Positions 16,065 to 16,599 of a stretch of 16,599 nucleotides of DNA are shown here, in pieces (within the stretch, counting starts at the first letter, position 1; each line of letters begins with the position of its first letter). The notes beneath the pieces are model-generated. The model searched no databases, was not told where the DNA came from, and saw nothing but the letters and a program-made list of their open reading frames with translations. The stretch comes from Helicobacteraceae bacterium (GTDB lineage Bacteria; Campylobacterota; Campylobacteria; Campylobacterales; SZUA-545). The stretch spans positions 1 through 16,599 of the forward strand of contig JAISOU010000036.1 in the NCBI GenBank assembly GCA_031275395.1, read 5' to 3'. Made by a program: the position numbers and the translations under genes.

Positions 16065-16598
16065 TTAATCGCGCAATAGTTTTTCTTGCGCCATCTTTTG
16101 CAATAATTCGCATTCGCCTAATTCGCACGCTTTGCGAGCGTCATTTGTGGCGCTTTTATAATCGCCTAACTTGGCGTAGGCTTCTGCGCGATTATTGTAA
16201 GCGTCCGCATAATTCGGAACGATCTTAATCGCTTGAGTGAAATCGGCGATCGCTTTGCCTATATCGCCCAACTTGACGTAAGCGTATCCGCGACTTCTGT
16301 AACTGTACGCCATTTTTGGTTCGATCCTAATCGCTTGCGAGTGGTCTGCAATCGCTTTATTATAATCGCCTAAATTGAAGTAAGCGGCTCCGCGAATATT
16401 GTAAGCCCACGTGTTTTTTGGATCAATTGTAATTGCTTGGTTGTAATCGGCGAACGCTTTGCTTGTATCGCCTAAATTAACGTAAGCGTATCCGCGATTA
16501 ATGTAAGCCCACGTATATTTTGGATCGATCTTGATCGTTTCCGTATATTGTTTGATCGCTTCTTGCCAATCGCCGCGATCTCGCGCCGTTAAACCGCG
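16065..16598 (-). CDS. TPR-repeat protein, N-terminus beyond the window
   Basis: The minus-strand frame ending with TAA at 16065 is open to the right window edge (177 residues seen). An ATG at 16313 is internal. The sequence before it continues in frame with TPRs (YINRGYAYVNLGD, YNIRGAAYFNLGDYNKAIAD), so it is not the start. About five TPR units are visible. The C-terminus (ATNDARKACELGECELLQKM) resembles the end of the neighbouring TPR protein (SNDDIKKARELDMCD), so the two genes look like tandem paralogues. Whether this one also has the N-terminal domain and membrane segment cannot be seen. Confidence 0.85.
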   Translation of the reverse strand, partial: RGLTARDRGDWQEAIKQYTETIKIDPKYTWAYINRGYAYVNLGDTSKAFADYNQAITIDPKNTWAYNIRGAAYFNLGDYNKAIADHSQAIRIEPKMAYSYRSRGYAYVKLGDIGKAIADFTQAIKIVPNYADAYNNRAEAYAKLGDYKSATNDARKACELGECELLQKMAQEKLLRD

Positions 16599-16599
16599 A

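Overview
The window comes from a member of the Campylobacterota (epsilonproteobacteria), probably an uncultured or host-associated one. The main reason is gene order. On the minus strand, pheS-pheT-aroA-ispH-rpsA-(small membrane-anchored protein)-serA has the order I recall for Helicobacter pylori (HP0403 down to HP0397) and Campylobacter jejuni (Cj0897c down to Cj0891c). The proteins also match that phylum in length and N-terminal sequence. The genes are rich in the palindrome GCGATCGC, which is not a feature I associate with the cultured members.

Layout, left to right. Positions 27-3524 are one large CRISPR array of 51 repeats of 35 bp and 50 spacers (28-38 bp, mean about 34). It appears to be read left to right, because its last repeat is degenerate and the AUUGAGAC-like 5' handle lies at the right end of each repeat. 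No cas gene is in the window; the leader, and perhaps the cas genes, would lie to the left. Positions 3525-4320 hold no intact gene. They contain remnants of two small genes facing each other, a membrane protein on + and a probable exported protein on -, each broken by frameshifts. Positions 4325-14190 are a tight minus-strand run of eight housekeeping genes: pheS, pheT, aroA, ispH, rpsA, a small anchored protein, serA and efp. Several of these overlap by a few bases. Positions 14191-14468 are the upstream region of that run and include a GTCATTC/GAATGAC palindrome. Positions 14469-16598 hold two tandem minus-strand TPR-protein genes, the second cut by the window edge. The first has an unusual N-terminal domain, one membrane segment and nearly identical 102-bp TPR units.

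The most interesting content is inside the CRISPR array. Several spacers are related to each other. Five spacers encode, on the minus strand, overlapping pieces of one peptide motif (x-K-L-L-A-E-E-I-D-R-x-R-x-K-R). One pair differs only at third codon positions. Two spacers are identical and a third overlaps them with one mismatch. Another pair shares a hairpin whose only two internal differences form one compensatory base pair. Many spacers hold perfect hairpins, and several hold a Shine-Dalgarno sequence plus start codon, mostly with the mRNA sense opposite to the predicted crRNA. Together this suggests repeated sampling of diverged relatives of a few mobile elements. It would fit, without proving, a system that targets transcripts or acquires spacers from them.
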